This document shows, piece after piece, positions 23,324 through 35,829 of a stretch of 64,000 bases of DNA. Position numbers and translations under genes: made by a program. The DNA is from Hofstenia miamia (lineage: Eukaryota; Xenacoelomorpha; Acoela). The stretch covers positions 1,031,656 through 1,095,655 of the forward strand of contig SCFE01000111.1 of NCBI GenBank assembly GCA_004352715.1, given 5' to 3'. How positions within the stretch are numbered: the first letter of the stretch is position 1; each line of letters begins with the position of its first letter. The notes beneath the pieces were generated by a model. The model saw only the letters and a list, made by a program, of their open reading frames with translations. It ran no database searches and had not been told where the DNA came from.

Positions 23324-26300
23324 TGTGAGCAATAAGATATGTAATTAATTTGAAAATACCGCAAAATTAATTTTTCTTACTAGACAATGAACTTTAGTGA
23401 TGGTTGCAACTTTAGAAAAAAAATCCCCTAGCAACAATATGATACTTTAAATTTACGAGATAAACACTTAAAAATTTTCGTTCCTAAAATCTAACTTTAG
23501 CGTAATACCAACACAATGAAATTTTGCTTCATTTTAAGCAAATAAAGTCTTAGCAGTACATTGTAAATTTTCCATTTTGTAAATTTCACCATATTTATAG
23601 CTTTTTTCTTTATTTGCATATCTAAATAAGTATATAATTTCGTAAGAACATTAACTATCTTATATTATATATAGCCTAGTGAATTTTGAATGAGAACAAA
23701 GACACATATGACACAGGCATGCTGCAAAGCTGAATTAATTCTTAGTGAAATATAAATGAACTTTCATATTAACAGATGAGATTTCGAAGGAAATTTGTGT
23801 GGTGGAGCATTGAAACGTCTTTAAAGAGTATAGTTCCATACGTTAACCATTGAATTTAAATTATCAAGGCAAGGAAGCTTAAATACATGTATAGTAGTAG
23901 ATGTAATTCATTTTAAATGCTTCCTTTTACATAAGTATCATTTTAGAATTAATTTCCGTGTTAATTTAATATGGCAAATAACTAAAGCATCCACTTTGTC
24001 ATTGTGTCAACTCATTAACAAGATCGAAACCTAAATTTTCTCTTCCAATCACATTTTTTCAGTCTCCCCTTAGCGAGATTAATTATATTTATCATGTGTC
24101 AAACAATGGAATTAATAATTGCATACTAGTTAAACATATTTGAAAGTGATTTTAGAATATCGAATATTTCTGGAAAATTTGATGTTCTTGGATTAAAGAA
24201 GAATTTTCTGAATTTGATATAACGGATAATTATTGAAAGGTTAGTATTTTGTTGACTATTCTATATAATGATGATTCCAATTGAGGTATACATTTGCAAA
24301 GACTTCGAAATTGTAATAAGAATGCCCTGCATATAATATTACAAGGAAATTTTCATGTATAGAGCCATATTTTAATTCTAATATAACCCTTTCTACTTTG
24401 TTTCGGAATTTATTTATCAAACATGACAAATCTTGCAATTGCGTTGAGGATTACACATAAGAAATGCGCAAATCTCTTTTCGAGCTGAAAGAAGCAAATT
24501 GATTTTTGATATATTCCTCAAGAAACCCTAATAAAATTTATTGTATTGACCCCTACAATTAATGTATATAAATCACCTACATTTTCGATTATCTATTTGA
24601 TTAAAGAATACGTCCATTTTTGAAACGTTTTCTGTCTTACAACATTTTTCTTAAAAAACACATCAATTATATGTGTTTGATTATAGCTATTGCATAAATA
24701 TTTATGATTGAAAATGTTCTTTTACTGTGATTACGTGTTCATTTCCCAAATATTCAATTTTGGTGTTACAAGAGACTGCATTTTATTTCAACTGTTCTCC
24801 TTAGAAAATTTATGTGTGAACAAAATTGAAATTTTTTCTTATTTATCTAATTAACTGGCCACTTAAACCGATTTTGTAGAGATATTGTAAATATTAAAAA
24901 ATATTTTCCACAGTATATTATAATATTTTCACCATTAAGCAGATATAGACACACCTCTTTTCACAGCGATTGCTTAATATAGGATTAAATTACTAAGACG
25001 ATGGTATCAATTATCGAGTGTAGATGACTTCAAAATGTTTGAATTATAACAAAGGCATTTAGATATTGAGAGTTAAGGGAAACATCACAAAATATTAATT
25101 TAGCGTTTTTATTTTGCTTTTTGCAACGACCTTAGTATTAATAGATCTACAGTTAATTAAATATTTTAATTATTTAATGTATTGATAAGTTGTGTTAAAA
25201 TGTTTCCTTAAATAAAATGAGCACAGATTGCTTTTGATTTAAAACTTCACGTAGAAATTTCTTTTCTATTAGAGAACGTACATCAATGTAGCATTCTGCT
25301 TGCAACGTATAAGCCTACTATTAATGTTTGTCTTTTGACTTTATAATTTATCGCTCGTAAGATTTAAGTGAAAATATATTTACTAATATTATGACTTTTT
25401 AACATACATTTACTTCAGTTTGAAAAAATTATAAATTGTTTTAATGTTATTTCATTGTACTTTTCGAACATGAAACCTTGTACATTTTAGTTTCCGCAAA
25501 TTCAATTCAATTTTTAAAACTTTTTATTTTACTTAATTATTGACATTACATGTAAATATATATTTATAAATATTTATATATATATATATGGTTAGAGTGG
25601 GAAAACCTTTTTTGATTCTAAATAACTGTATCTACTTCCAAAACCACTTTTTAATGTTGAAATCTAAAATCTACTGGATACCCCTTATTTTTACTTGCAT
25701 GGGGGCGAAATTGCAAAATCCTCTAAATATTCTTCGATTTTATAGTTTTCTTATATTTTATTATCAATTAGATCGATATTTAACATGATGAAGTAATTAA
25801 TAAATACTTCATAGCAGCTATAATTAATCATGTAAAGACATTGTTAGTAAGAGCATGTCAGATTTGGATGAGCAATAAATAGTCAATAATTTCAGTGAAC
25901 TGTGTATTGCTTCTTTGCTTCTCTGTTGGTCAAGAGAAATTATTTGTTTTAAAAAACTTTTTAAATACAATTATATATGTATGAAAAAACACCTAAATTT
26001 TCTGGCAAAATCGTGTTAATGATTTGGGCAACATTTCAAGATAAGTTCTTTATAATACATTTTCCACCTCTCATGGACTTCTACAACAACTCAAAATTAA
26101 GAAGAGCATCAATATATCATATTGGATCTTCAAGTCAGGATAATTATTTTTAGACTCGGCCCCAAATGTAATTTTGAAAATGTCGTAATTCTTTGGAGCC
26201 CTTTCTGAACAGCTTAGAACTCATGGACAGATAGTTATACATAGCGGTACATGAAGGATGAAACATTTTCCTTTTCTATTCCCGAGCTCTTTACATGTAT

Positions 26301-26725
26301 GTCATTACAACATATTATATGAAATCTAGTGCTAAGAGATTCTGACAAGGAATTATTCCCTCTGATAAAAAATGAAGCAACTATTTTGAAGTTTGATGCA
26401 AATTTCTGAAGGAACATTTCATCCTAAGGTACTCCTGCAATTTAATGTACTTAAGATTTTCATACATCTACAACATTAACCGTATGAACATTTGGGGCTT
26501 TCTAGTATAAAACACACAAAGTCACGCTGGAATAAAACTTTCTTAAGAGTTCCTAATATCTTCATTCCAGATTTTCAAAGTAGAATGACAGGATGTCCCA
26601 AAATTTATATTCTGAATATTAACCTTATGAAAAATCTTAAAGTTCACTTTGACATTATAAAGACACTGACTTAATAATTCCACTACTGTCATACTGTCAT
26701 AAAGTGAATTTACAGTATTTACATT

Positions 26726-26727
<2 letters not shown>
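23324..26727. other. AT-rich stretch, nothing firmly assignable
   Basis: A 60-codon minus-strand frame at 24256-24438 has reasonable composition, but frames of that length are expected by chance at this base composition. A short TA tract lies at 25577-25589. Confidence 0.4.

Positions 26728-26770
<43 letters not shown>
26728..26770. repeat. (TA)n microsatellite
   Basis: Uninterrupted TA run. Confidence 0.95.
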
Positions 26771-26775
<5 letters not shown>

Positions 26776-29463
26776 ATTGATTATTCTAATGAAAATTCGC
26801 GGAAATTATCAGAGTACATTTTGCAATAAATCGAGTACAACGCAATGATTAAATTTCATATTTCGAAGCAATTCAAGAGTAAACGGCTTCGAAGTAATAA
26901 TATTAAATATAAATTTGATTGTCAAACTGTAAATAGAAATTGTATTTGAATTCTATAGTTAATACTATTTTGTAAATATTCAATGATTTCTCTATGGCAC
27001 ACAAATTTTACTATTTATTCTGCATGAAATAATTTAGGATTTTCGGTTATAATGTCTATTCTGCAGCGATTGAACTTCATATTACCCAATGAAATCTCAA
27101 ATTGATAAAAACATTATTAATTGATTCTTTCCCATTGCAATTCTAGATTTGTTTTTTATTTCCATGCTAAATTAAGTGAGTTGAAAATTGATAGTAACTT
27201 ATGCTTTAATTAAAATGGTAAAACTTGATGCTAAATTCCCAATGACATCAGTCATTGCAAAAAAGCTTAGGATTGGTATGTAGAAGTGTATGACAATTTG
27301 ATAGTCTGGTGATTATCTATTGATTGCGATCATTAAATTTTACCCTAAATGGGAGAAGAAGATTTAATACAAAGCAAATATTTTTTCACAAGTAAATTCA
27401 TTTTCGTATCAATCAATTACAACCGTTTGTGCAAAGATATCGTATTACACATGCATTGACTTTGATTCTATCTAAAGATAGATAGATAGATAATAGCGTA
27501 TATTAATACAAAAAAAGATTGATTATAGTATTTGACCATATATGGAAAAAATTGCGCCTTTCTTCTTTCGGTTTTGAATTGTTAATATAGAAATTGGTTC
27601 GAGTTAAGTAAATTTATGATTAAGGGGATTATCATTCTTCTTCTTATTTTCAAATAAACTTTTAGATAATTCAAATTTTATTTCGCGCATAGTAAGAGGG
27701 CTCTTGATTTCTGGCAAGTTATGAATGGCTCTTTTCCTAACCTTTCAAGCACATCGTTGTGCACTATAATTACAAAGTAGTAAAAAATGTTGTTACGACG
27801 CAATGAGCAGTTCAAGTGAACGTTGTTTGTAATCTAGCAGTCGCCGACCATTTCAGCTCATCAGCAACCATATGAAGTATTAGCAACGGCGCACACGTCT
27901 AGACAGCATGCACACAGAGTTATTACCAAGCAGGTTTTCTATAAATAATGTCTAAAATCTGTGGAATGTTATATACCGTATGCTCCAGATAGCCCTAAAA
28001 AGGGCCTGACATTATCTAGTGATTTCCCTTTTGATATGCAGATTAATAATTTTCAACACAATTTCATCGTTCGCGACTCCCTCAACTACGATGGAAGACG
28101 GCTGGAAATACGAAAATTCAATAAAGCACTGTTTGCCAATCATTTTCAGTCATCACAATTTTTGATATTGAAACTGTAACATTTCGTAGGGAGTTATTTC
28201 ATTTTAATTTGCGCATATCAATATCCGACTGTTTCAAATATAATGAGCAATACATTTCTAATCAAACAGTTTGTGTTCTTTGTAAATTAGAAAATTAGTT
28301 GCATATTACTTGTGAAAAGGTACACATTTCTTTTCGGAGAAAATCATTTAATTAATATAATAACACAATAGAATTGCTCATCTGAATAAATTATCAGATT
28401 TAATATTTATGTTGTCAGAGCGATTTATTAGGCGATTTCATTAATATTTAGTTATTTTTAGATCCAAGCATTTCATTCATTTTGACTATTTCAAAAAATA
28501 TAAAGTTACTGTACACGTTTTCATTCCAGACATTTCATAGAAATTATTCTTGAATCACTAAGACATTGTATAGCCGTTCAGAAGAGAATGTAAAAACTAA
28601 GTCAGCCTATTCTAAAGAGTTTGAATTTATCCCAATATTTTTAAATTAGTTTTTTGTAGAAGCTCCAAATATGTAGTGAAAAACATTAATTCGCTGTAAT
28701 TTTTATTACAGAATAATGTATCATGGAGAGGAAATGTCAAAGCTTTGCAAAGTAATAAAGAATGGAAGTCAGAGTTAATGAACTCTAACACATGCAGATT
28801 TTTAATTGGTTTCAAGGTAATAATTCGACGTACAACAAGCTTCTTCTTACTTGCAATGTCAATGTATAATTCGATTATCTACATATAGATAAATGAATTA
28901 GGCAGTGTCTTTTGCCTATTTTAAAATGTCATTGATAGTTATAGAGGTTATACATTCTCGGTAAATACTTTCATGAATGTCATGTTACTGATTGCACAAA
29001 TGTACAAAATTGATATTTTATTATTGTTATATATTGAAAACCAAATTAGACCTCCGAGTATTATTTAATCTTATTCTTAAGTTATTACCTAGCTGGCATA
29101 TACAATCTAAAAGTGATAACTTGTTGCTCTTTTTGTAAGCAGGTTCAACTATTAGTTTCGTGTTGAAAGAAAATTTTTCTGAATGCTACGCTGTTATGTG
29201 GCTGTGATAGTTCGATATAAATGTTAAATTAATTTTAAATAGACTTCCTCAAGCGTAACACATACTCTCAAGGATCTTACTAAAATTTGACCTATAAAAT
29301 ATTATAATTGCGGAGCTTCTTCGGTTTATCTTCATTATATAAACCAACAAAGAGTGCAATTCAATTATTAATTTCGAATTATTTTTCAACATGTTATATA
29401 AATATCCTATGTGTTAAATATGAAGAAATACCGTATCAACTTTAAAAATTATGAGCACATAAC
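26771..29463. other. AT-rich stretch with a possible minus-strand exon near 28.7 kb
   Basis: A small GATA repeat lies at 27475-27492. On the minus strand, a frame from 28784 (after TGTGTTAG) with balanced composition (FINSDFHSLLLCKALTFPLH) might be another exon of the gene suggested at 29.5-33.1 kb. A GC-richer patch at 27790-27930 is unexplained. Confidence 0.3.
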
Positions 29464-29522
29464 CTTGCTGAATGCCAACTCCCACACAGATTTCAGCAAA
29501 AACCCTTCCTTGGTAAATAGTG
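29464..29522 (-). CDS. Candidate internal exon, unknown protein
   Basis: On the minus strand an AG (29524-29523) precedes 59 bases that read LFTKEGFLLKSVWELAFSK. They end in AAG before GT (29463-29462). The two-base start phase is the one expected after the exon at 32424-32633, which ends one base into a codon. The peptide is amphipathic and protein-like. The pyrimidine tract is weak and an alternative acceptor eight bases upstream gives another open frame, so the boundary is unsure. I do not recognise the protein. Confidence 0.35.
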
Positions 29523-32423
29523 CTACTTTTCTTAATTACCCAAACCAGCAAGTGTACTCACAAATTTAAAGTAAATCAAATATTTTATACACAGAAATTT
29601 ATAATTGTATCCAAGAAAAGACATTTTTAAAATTTTCCGTACCTAGGGGAACCACAGTCAAATATATTGCATACAAACAGCTTTGTTTCAATATGCGAAC
29701 CATGTCTCCTTAATATGTGAAATAATTTGCCGGAGTAATGTTTCCAATTTTGAGATTCTATATGAAAATAATCGTCTTAATGAGTCATATCTCAAAATCG
29801 AAAAGAACACTAGGGAACTATCTTTGTGTGTACTTCCAGCATTGAAATTTTTTTAGTTCACTACAATTGGGAAAATGTTTCTATAAACTTTCGTTGAATT
29901 GAGAATTTATTGCTGTTTGAAATGACGGAATGCTGATTAGGTATCAATCGCACTTACACTCAAACACTGAACAAATGACAACCAGTCTTCCACAAAACAA
30001 AGCACTGAGTTAATATTTGATGAGCCACCGCTGCGAAGGCAAGATACTCTAAAAATTTTCATTAGTCAATTGATTTCATAACATTTTCAAAATTACTTCG
30101 GCTAAATTAGTACCCCTTCCGTCAATTAGACGTTAGTGCATGCTTTTCATAACAACAAAAGAATTTGCTTAAAATATTTGTTTTCTGTTGTAAGAAATTT
30201 ATTTTATATGCAATAAATTAAACGTTAGTTCTTTGAAACTAACAACGTTATTCCCATCATCACCAATAGTATAAAATATTTAGTAATAATAATAATCATA
30301 ATAATAGTAATAATAATAACAATAATGGCCTAATGAAGTATTCTGACTACGACCTCTATTGATTCCCATAATAGATAGAGACAGCTCTAAAGACGAAATC
30401 GTTAATATTCAGGAATGGTTGTTCGAAAAACAATGAGACTTTATATCTTAGTAATCGTTTGCTCTTTTCGTCCTACTATCCTTCCTTCGTCGACCATGTC
30501 TATCAGCTAAGTGACTAGCGCACGAATTCTTGAATACCATCTGCAAGGTGATCTTAATCCTTCAATTCACCTCAAGCAGCTCTGGAAAGAATGCTCGAAA
30601 AAGGGTAACCTTTTTGGTAATTAAAATTGTGTTACAATGTTGCGGTAGAAAATCTACAGATTTAGTTCGATGCTTGGATAAGAAGCCGCATCCTGTACTG
30701 TGCTTCAGTGTACGGTAAACTATCAGATCAAGATTCACTGCAACAAAACCGACTAGTAAGAACGGTTTACAGATGGGGTTTCACGAAAAAGCTTACGTAC
30801 TGAAACATATTGAAACCTGAAGCTGAGCACTATTCAAAAGCTTTGAGAATCCAGGAAATATACCTCATAATCTACTCCCGGAACAAGAGCGCGGAAGAGC
30901 AGCAGAAGTACAAAATATTAATTACCTCAGATATTGACTTCGGCTTTTAAAGATATTCTGATAAACAGGTGTCCTTTCAATTCTTAGTGTAATTTTAGTA
31001 ATTTTATTTCATAATCGATTGTTTTGTTATCGGATTCATAATGAAGATCTTCTGTTTCACTTTTTCTGTATCATTGTTTCTCATCCAAAATTATCAAATA
31101 GTCGAAACTAGATATGTGGTGCAACAGTTACTGACAGGAGTATATATACCATATAACATAAACAACAAGAGTATTCTCAAATTCTTCATACTAAGAGTGA
31201 GCATTCAAAATAAACTTGCTGCCTGTAAAAATCTTTGCAAAGAGCAGAGCTTATATCATTTAGCATTCTATCAATACTTTTTTATTCTATTCATGACTCA
31301 TTAATCTTTTTATAGAAAACAACATTACCAATTTCTCTTTAAATGATTAAAAATTTTATTATTGTAAAAATTATATTTGATATATTTGTAAAAATGTTGA
31401 AATAAAATTAATTAGGGATAAAGTGACTTTGCTTTAGAAATATATACCATCGCAGAATAAGATTCTATGGTGTGTACAAAAGTGTACTTTTCTCGGATCT
31501 AAGGTGTAGTGTTTCATTTAGATTTAGATCAAGGATCCAATGATCTATCAAATTGGGTTTGCATAAAACAGTAGATTGCACTAATAGCATGAAACTAACA
31601 ATTGATAAACTTTCCAATGGAATATGTATGATCATTGACTTAAGCATGTTGCTAAATGCTATAATATAGAATTTTCATAGATTATTGTAAGATCACAGCT
31701 GGTTTGAATACTATTAATATAATTACACCACAAATATTCCAAAATATATGCATTAAAATTAACTAAATGCACGCAAATTTTCTAAATGCTCTTCTCAATT
31801 AAAAAGCTTATTGAGAGACTGTCAGTTGGAGGCTAATCAAAATTTGCTTAAACCCCCGTCTAAATATTGTTTATAGATAATTCAGTCTGGCTAACATATA
31901 AGCTGAGAAGTACGTTACCCTATGGACGGAAATTGGACTATCATTGACTTATAATGATAAATTTTAAAACTAGATTGCCACAGTAGTCGTTGTGCATGTA
32001 TAGTTTTCTTTTTAATTAATCCTACTCAAAAGAGGTTTGGGTATGCATGACCAGAAAAAATTTAGCATATGCTTTTTTAGTCAAGAGGTAAAGATTTTCG
32101 TTTCCCTACAAGACATAAATAATGCCTCAAATTTCAAAGTCTTAGTTTTAAAAGTAGATTGCCACAGTAGTCGTTGGGCAAACAAAATTAACTTTGAAAT
32201 TTGGTGCTAGATGGTGTCTTTTAATTAGTTACACTAAAACATTAAATTTCATTGGTAAATTGCCATGATCTTAATTCAAAGATTTTCTTAATTGCTGTGA
32301 TTGTATCGCTGAATACAATAGCTACATGGTGTATTTAGGTAGTATTGAACGTTACCTTCTCAGTTTCCACATTAATATGAATTGTGAAACAAGACATCAC
32401 TTGAAATGTTTGCAACCTTTTAC
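29523..32423. other. Probable intron, AT-rich
   Basis: It holds an imperfect (TAA)n run at 30283-30327, a GC-richer unexplained patch at 30440-30900, and a 24-base direct repeat (AGATTGCCACAGTAGTCG core) at 31970 and 32155. A minus-strand open frame at 31465-31647 is not supported by convincing splice sites. Confidence 0.35.
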
Positions 32424-32633
32424 CTGTTGTACTAGACTGTTTACTTTCATACAGGCGAGTTAGAAAACTTAGGAATCCACAACATACAGTGGGATTTAAT
32501 GTGATCTGTTGATAAATGCCTTCATCTTCGTCCACATGCATACAGAGTAGATCATAAATAGACCTAGTCAAATTGTCAAGGCACAAAATAGTTAGAGATC
32601 GAGTAAAAATTCGCCAGGATTTCATCTCCCAGC
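32424..32633 (-). CDS. Internal exon of an unidentified helical-repeat-like protein
   Basis: This is the best host-gene exon on the minus strand. An acceptor CATTATAG (AG at 32635-32634) opens 210 bases without a stop, closing at ACAACAG before GTAAAAG (donor at 32423-32422). The exon starts and ends one base into a codon, so the phases agree with an internal exon. The peptide begins WEMKSWRIFTRSLTIL. It continues with DNLTRSIYDLLCMHVDEDEG and later LSFLTRLYESKQ, Trp-, Leu- and Asp-rich and quite unlike background AT translations. Alternating amphipathic helices suggest a HEAT/ARM-type scaffold, but I cannot name the family. Confidence 0.65.
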
Positions 32634-32970
32634 CTATAATGTATGAGCACACAGAGTAGTTGCAAAAATGTCTTTTAATTTTGCCTACTGCATGAATTGT
32701 CATGCTTATCTTTATACAAATTCAGATTGTAACAATTTCTTTGTAAAGCTTTATAATAAATTTGCTATTTGCAAATATATTTATGGAAATTAATTTCTTT
32801 CAAGAGTGATATATTTTTAAGAAATTGAAATTGTTGCAAAGAACATACATTAATCATGACCACTGCGAATAAATCATCAAATTTAGTTAAAAAAATTGAA
32901 ATTATAGATGTTGCAATATGGCAGCCAATATATTTCTGATATTTAATAAATACTTTCTTCCAAATTACAC

Positions 32971-33087
32971 AACATCTTCGCCATTGAAAGAATAGAACCT
33001 CATGCAGTTTAGATGGTGAATGCTGTTTTATGAATATCTCGATGTTGTGGTATATGTTCTCTCTTTCATATATTTTAAATAACATTT
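32971..33087 (-). CDS. Candidate exon upstream of the 32.4-kb exon
   Basis: On the minus strand AATACACAG precedes an open frame whose peptide starts IYERENIYHNIEIF. It continues with QHSPSKLHEVLFFQWRRC. If a GT at 32970-32969 is the donor, the 117-base exon begins and ends one base into a codon, matching the start phase of the exon at 32424-32633. The frame stays open another 68 codons past this donor, so the 3' boundary is uncertain. Product unknown. Phase agreement and composition support it; the weak GTGTAA donor is against it. Confidence 0.4.
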
Positions 33088-33997
33088 CTGTGTATTTTGT
33101 ATGAGTGTGTTTGCATTTGCTTGAAACAATGGTGAACTCGTAAATTTAACAGTTCATACCTCCTCACTAATTATAACATTTGAAATCCTATTTTAAAAAT
33201 ATTGGACTTTCAAAATATCAAATTTATCTTGGAAAAATGATATTTAATGTACTAATAATAAATTAGAGAAAGATATCATCAATTAGTGGAACTGTTAGGC
33301 GTCATTGGTTGAATACAGAGCTTTAACAGAGTACCTGTGCTCACTTAATATAATTAAAACCCGTTGAAATGTCCTAGAAACTTAGTTAGCTAAAATTATT
33401 TGTTTAACGATCTTAACTACAATTAATGCCTGTTATATTTTCAGTGGGAGAAATTGCGTCCATTTTCAATCGTGTTCAGAAATTATTGATTAAAGCTTCT
33501 GTCTGTCACAATCACACGTATCAAGAGAAACTAATGTGCTTTTAACTATTAATGCAAAATGATTATTATAAAGCGTGCTCCAATATTACTGAGAAGCACA
33601 TGATTAAATAAACTCTATTTATTGATGTGCAAATGCGTTAAAGGTTTTGGCAAGTGTCCCATAATGCTTGGATCAAGAACTTATCTTTTCATTATGAATT
33701 ATTTATGTGGCGAAATCAGTAATGCTAATAATTTTTATGATCAAATTGGTGCAATAGATTAGGGAAATGCTGCAAACGATATACTATTGATATTACCATA
33801 TTAACCACAAAAAAATACAGCAAAAGTATTCAAACCTAAAAGCATTTTTAAAGAAAATAGTAAAAGTAAAAAGGAAATTTTAAAATATACCAATATAGGC
33901 TACAGATTACAAAACCATTCATAAAAATAACTTCCGTACTTTTCGCTATTGTTCGACCAAATGAAACTCGAAACACTTGTCAACGATATCAGCTTAG
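33088..33997. other. AT-rich noncoding stretch
   Basis: Nothing supported. Confidence 0.4.
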
Positions 33998-34405
33998 TGT
34001 TTTGCGGGCATGCCCGGGCCCGCCGGGCAGACAGACAGGAAGGTGGGCACCGGGCATTACTGTGACGCTCAAATAAATGGGCATATGTTATGCCAGCTCA
34101 AATAAAGTCTGGATAAATTCAGGTATAATCATAAGATAATATGCTGTAATCACGTAAGTATTTTTTGCTTTTAAAAGTGGTGAAATATTTGATATCAGTG
34201 GGAATGATATGTTCATTTAAATTTCTCACTAAAAGACAAAATAATATAGTACTTTTGTACGTTTCGATTTAATTTCTCAGCATTTTATGTTTTTTTAATG
34301 GTGATGGTAGGCAGATCGGGCCGCCCGTTCCTGGTCGTGAATTCCAATTGGTGGGTGGGCACCGGTCATTGGAAAATAAATGGGCGCATGGCGGGCACGG
34401 CCAAC
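33998..34405. mobile_element. Putative nonautonomous element with GC-rich ends
   Basis: The left end reads TTAGTGTTTTGCGGGCATGC followed by GGGCCCGCC. The right end, inverted, reads TTAACGTTGGCCGTGCCCGCC, so the ends are loosely inverted repeats. In addition the core GGTGGGCACCGG...AAATAAATGGGC...ATG occurs as a direct repeat at about 34042-34087 and 34354-34391. GGGC/CCCG-rich subterminal arrays around an AT-rich centre are known in hAT elements. I could not find a matching 8-bp target duplication, so the class is uncertain. Confidence 0.4.
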
Positions 34406-35767
34406 GTTAAATAAAAAAATTCAAAACTCTATATCAGCTATTTATTTCAAGTATTTTACTAGCAAATGAGTAATGCCGATTGATAGAAAGTTCAGTCTCC
34501 GCGACTTCTATCAACAAAAGCGAAATCCAAATCAAGTAAATTCTACATATGCGATTAGAAATCAAAGGCATTTTGAAAAATATTTAATAATTATACACCC
34601 AATAAAATATTATCCTCAAGATTTAATAATGTTGCAATTTTTATGGGGCCTAAGTCATACAAATAATACATTTGTTTATTAGAGACGTCTATTTGTTATA
34701 ATCAAAACATCTCATTATATTGATAAATCTCCACACCCATTCAATAGGTTATAAGCAAATACCATCAAAAACAAAGAGTAGCTAAACCTGAACTCCCTCA
34801 ATTCAAATGTAACTGCAAAATGCCGCAAATTTTTTATCATTCTGAGTTAGAAGGAAAACAACGATCCGTAATTTTCATTGTTAAAAACTAAAAAAATTAA
34901 ATTATATATGTATACATATATATTTATATTTACATGTATATATATATATATGTGTGTGTGTAAGTTTATAATTTATTACAAAACTGCGAAATCTTTAATT
35001 AATAACATAAACGTTTGAAGAGTTATATTTAACTTGTAGGAGCAGCAAAGATTTTAGTCATAGTATTTAGAATGTAAAAGGGAATTCCAACAGCTCACCC
35101 TTAGTGGACTAACATGTCTAGCTCAAATGCAGTAATACTTCTAATGCTTTGTTCTGAGAGTGAGTGGTGCAAACTTCAACCTATTAGCTTAGAACACTGG
35201 AATTATGATTTAATTCCAGCAGCACTTAAGTGCATGCTTCGGAAATGTGTAACTGTTGCACAGTGAAAAAGTTACATAGTCTCTTACACTTGGATGATTC
35301 GCAATGTTTATTTATAAATAATAAAGGAACAAATTTTGTAAACATCTGTACTGTCATTTATTTGGAATACGATATTCATTTAAATGTGTTCCAAACTGAC
35401 TAATTTAAATTTGAAAACTGTGTTAACGTTGTAGTTAACTAACAATAATTTGGTTTAATACAACATTTAGTTCAATTAACAATCTAAATATCAGATACAT
35501 GTATCTTACGGATTCCGCTAATGCCGATCAAGAAAGTTTTATTTCATTGCGATTCCAGCACTTTTTTAAGTGTGATGGTTGCATCGATAAATTGAACATT
35601 AATAATTTCATGTGTAAAAATTTTATTGTATGAATTCTTTATTATTTCAACAAATGCACATTTGCAATGAGATTATTTTTTGACATCATATTCTGCGACA
35701 CTAATATTGGATTTTGGCAAAAAATGTATTTGGCAAAAATGTATTTTTGCTTTGGTTGATCATCAAG
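34406..35767. other. AT-rich noncoding stretch
   Basis: It holds a TA/TG repeat at 34937-34961. A short frame from ATG 34473 ends at a possible donor (AATCAA before GTAAAT) but is not convincing alone. Confidence 0.35.
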
Positions 35768-35829
35768 TGCAAACTGAAAGGGATTTCGAGTTGTGTAAAT
35801 TTGCCAAACATGTAGAAGGATTGGGACGG
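35768..35829 (+). CDS. Candidate short exon, unknown protein
   Basis: After ATCAAG, 62 bases read QTERDFELCKFAKHVEGLGR and end at GGACGG before GTATTA. The composition (Glu, Asp, Arg, His, Gly) is unlike the AT background, and the same frame is open for 80 codons. The acceptor lacks a good pyrimidine tract. Protein unknown. Confidence 0.3.
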
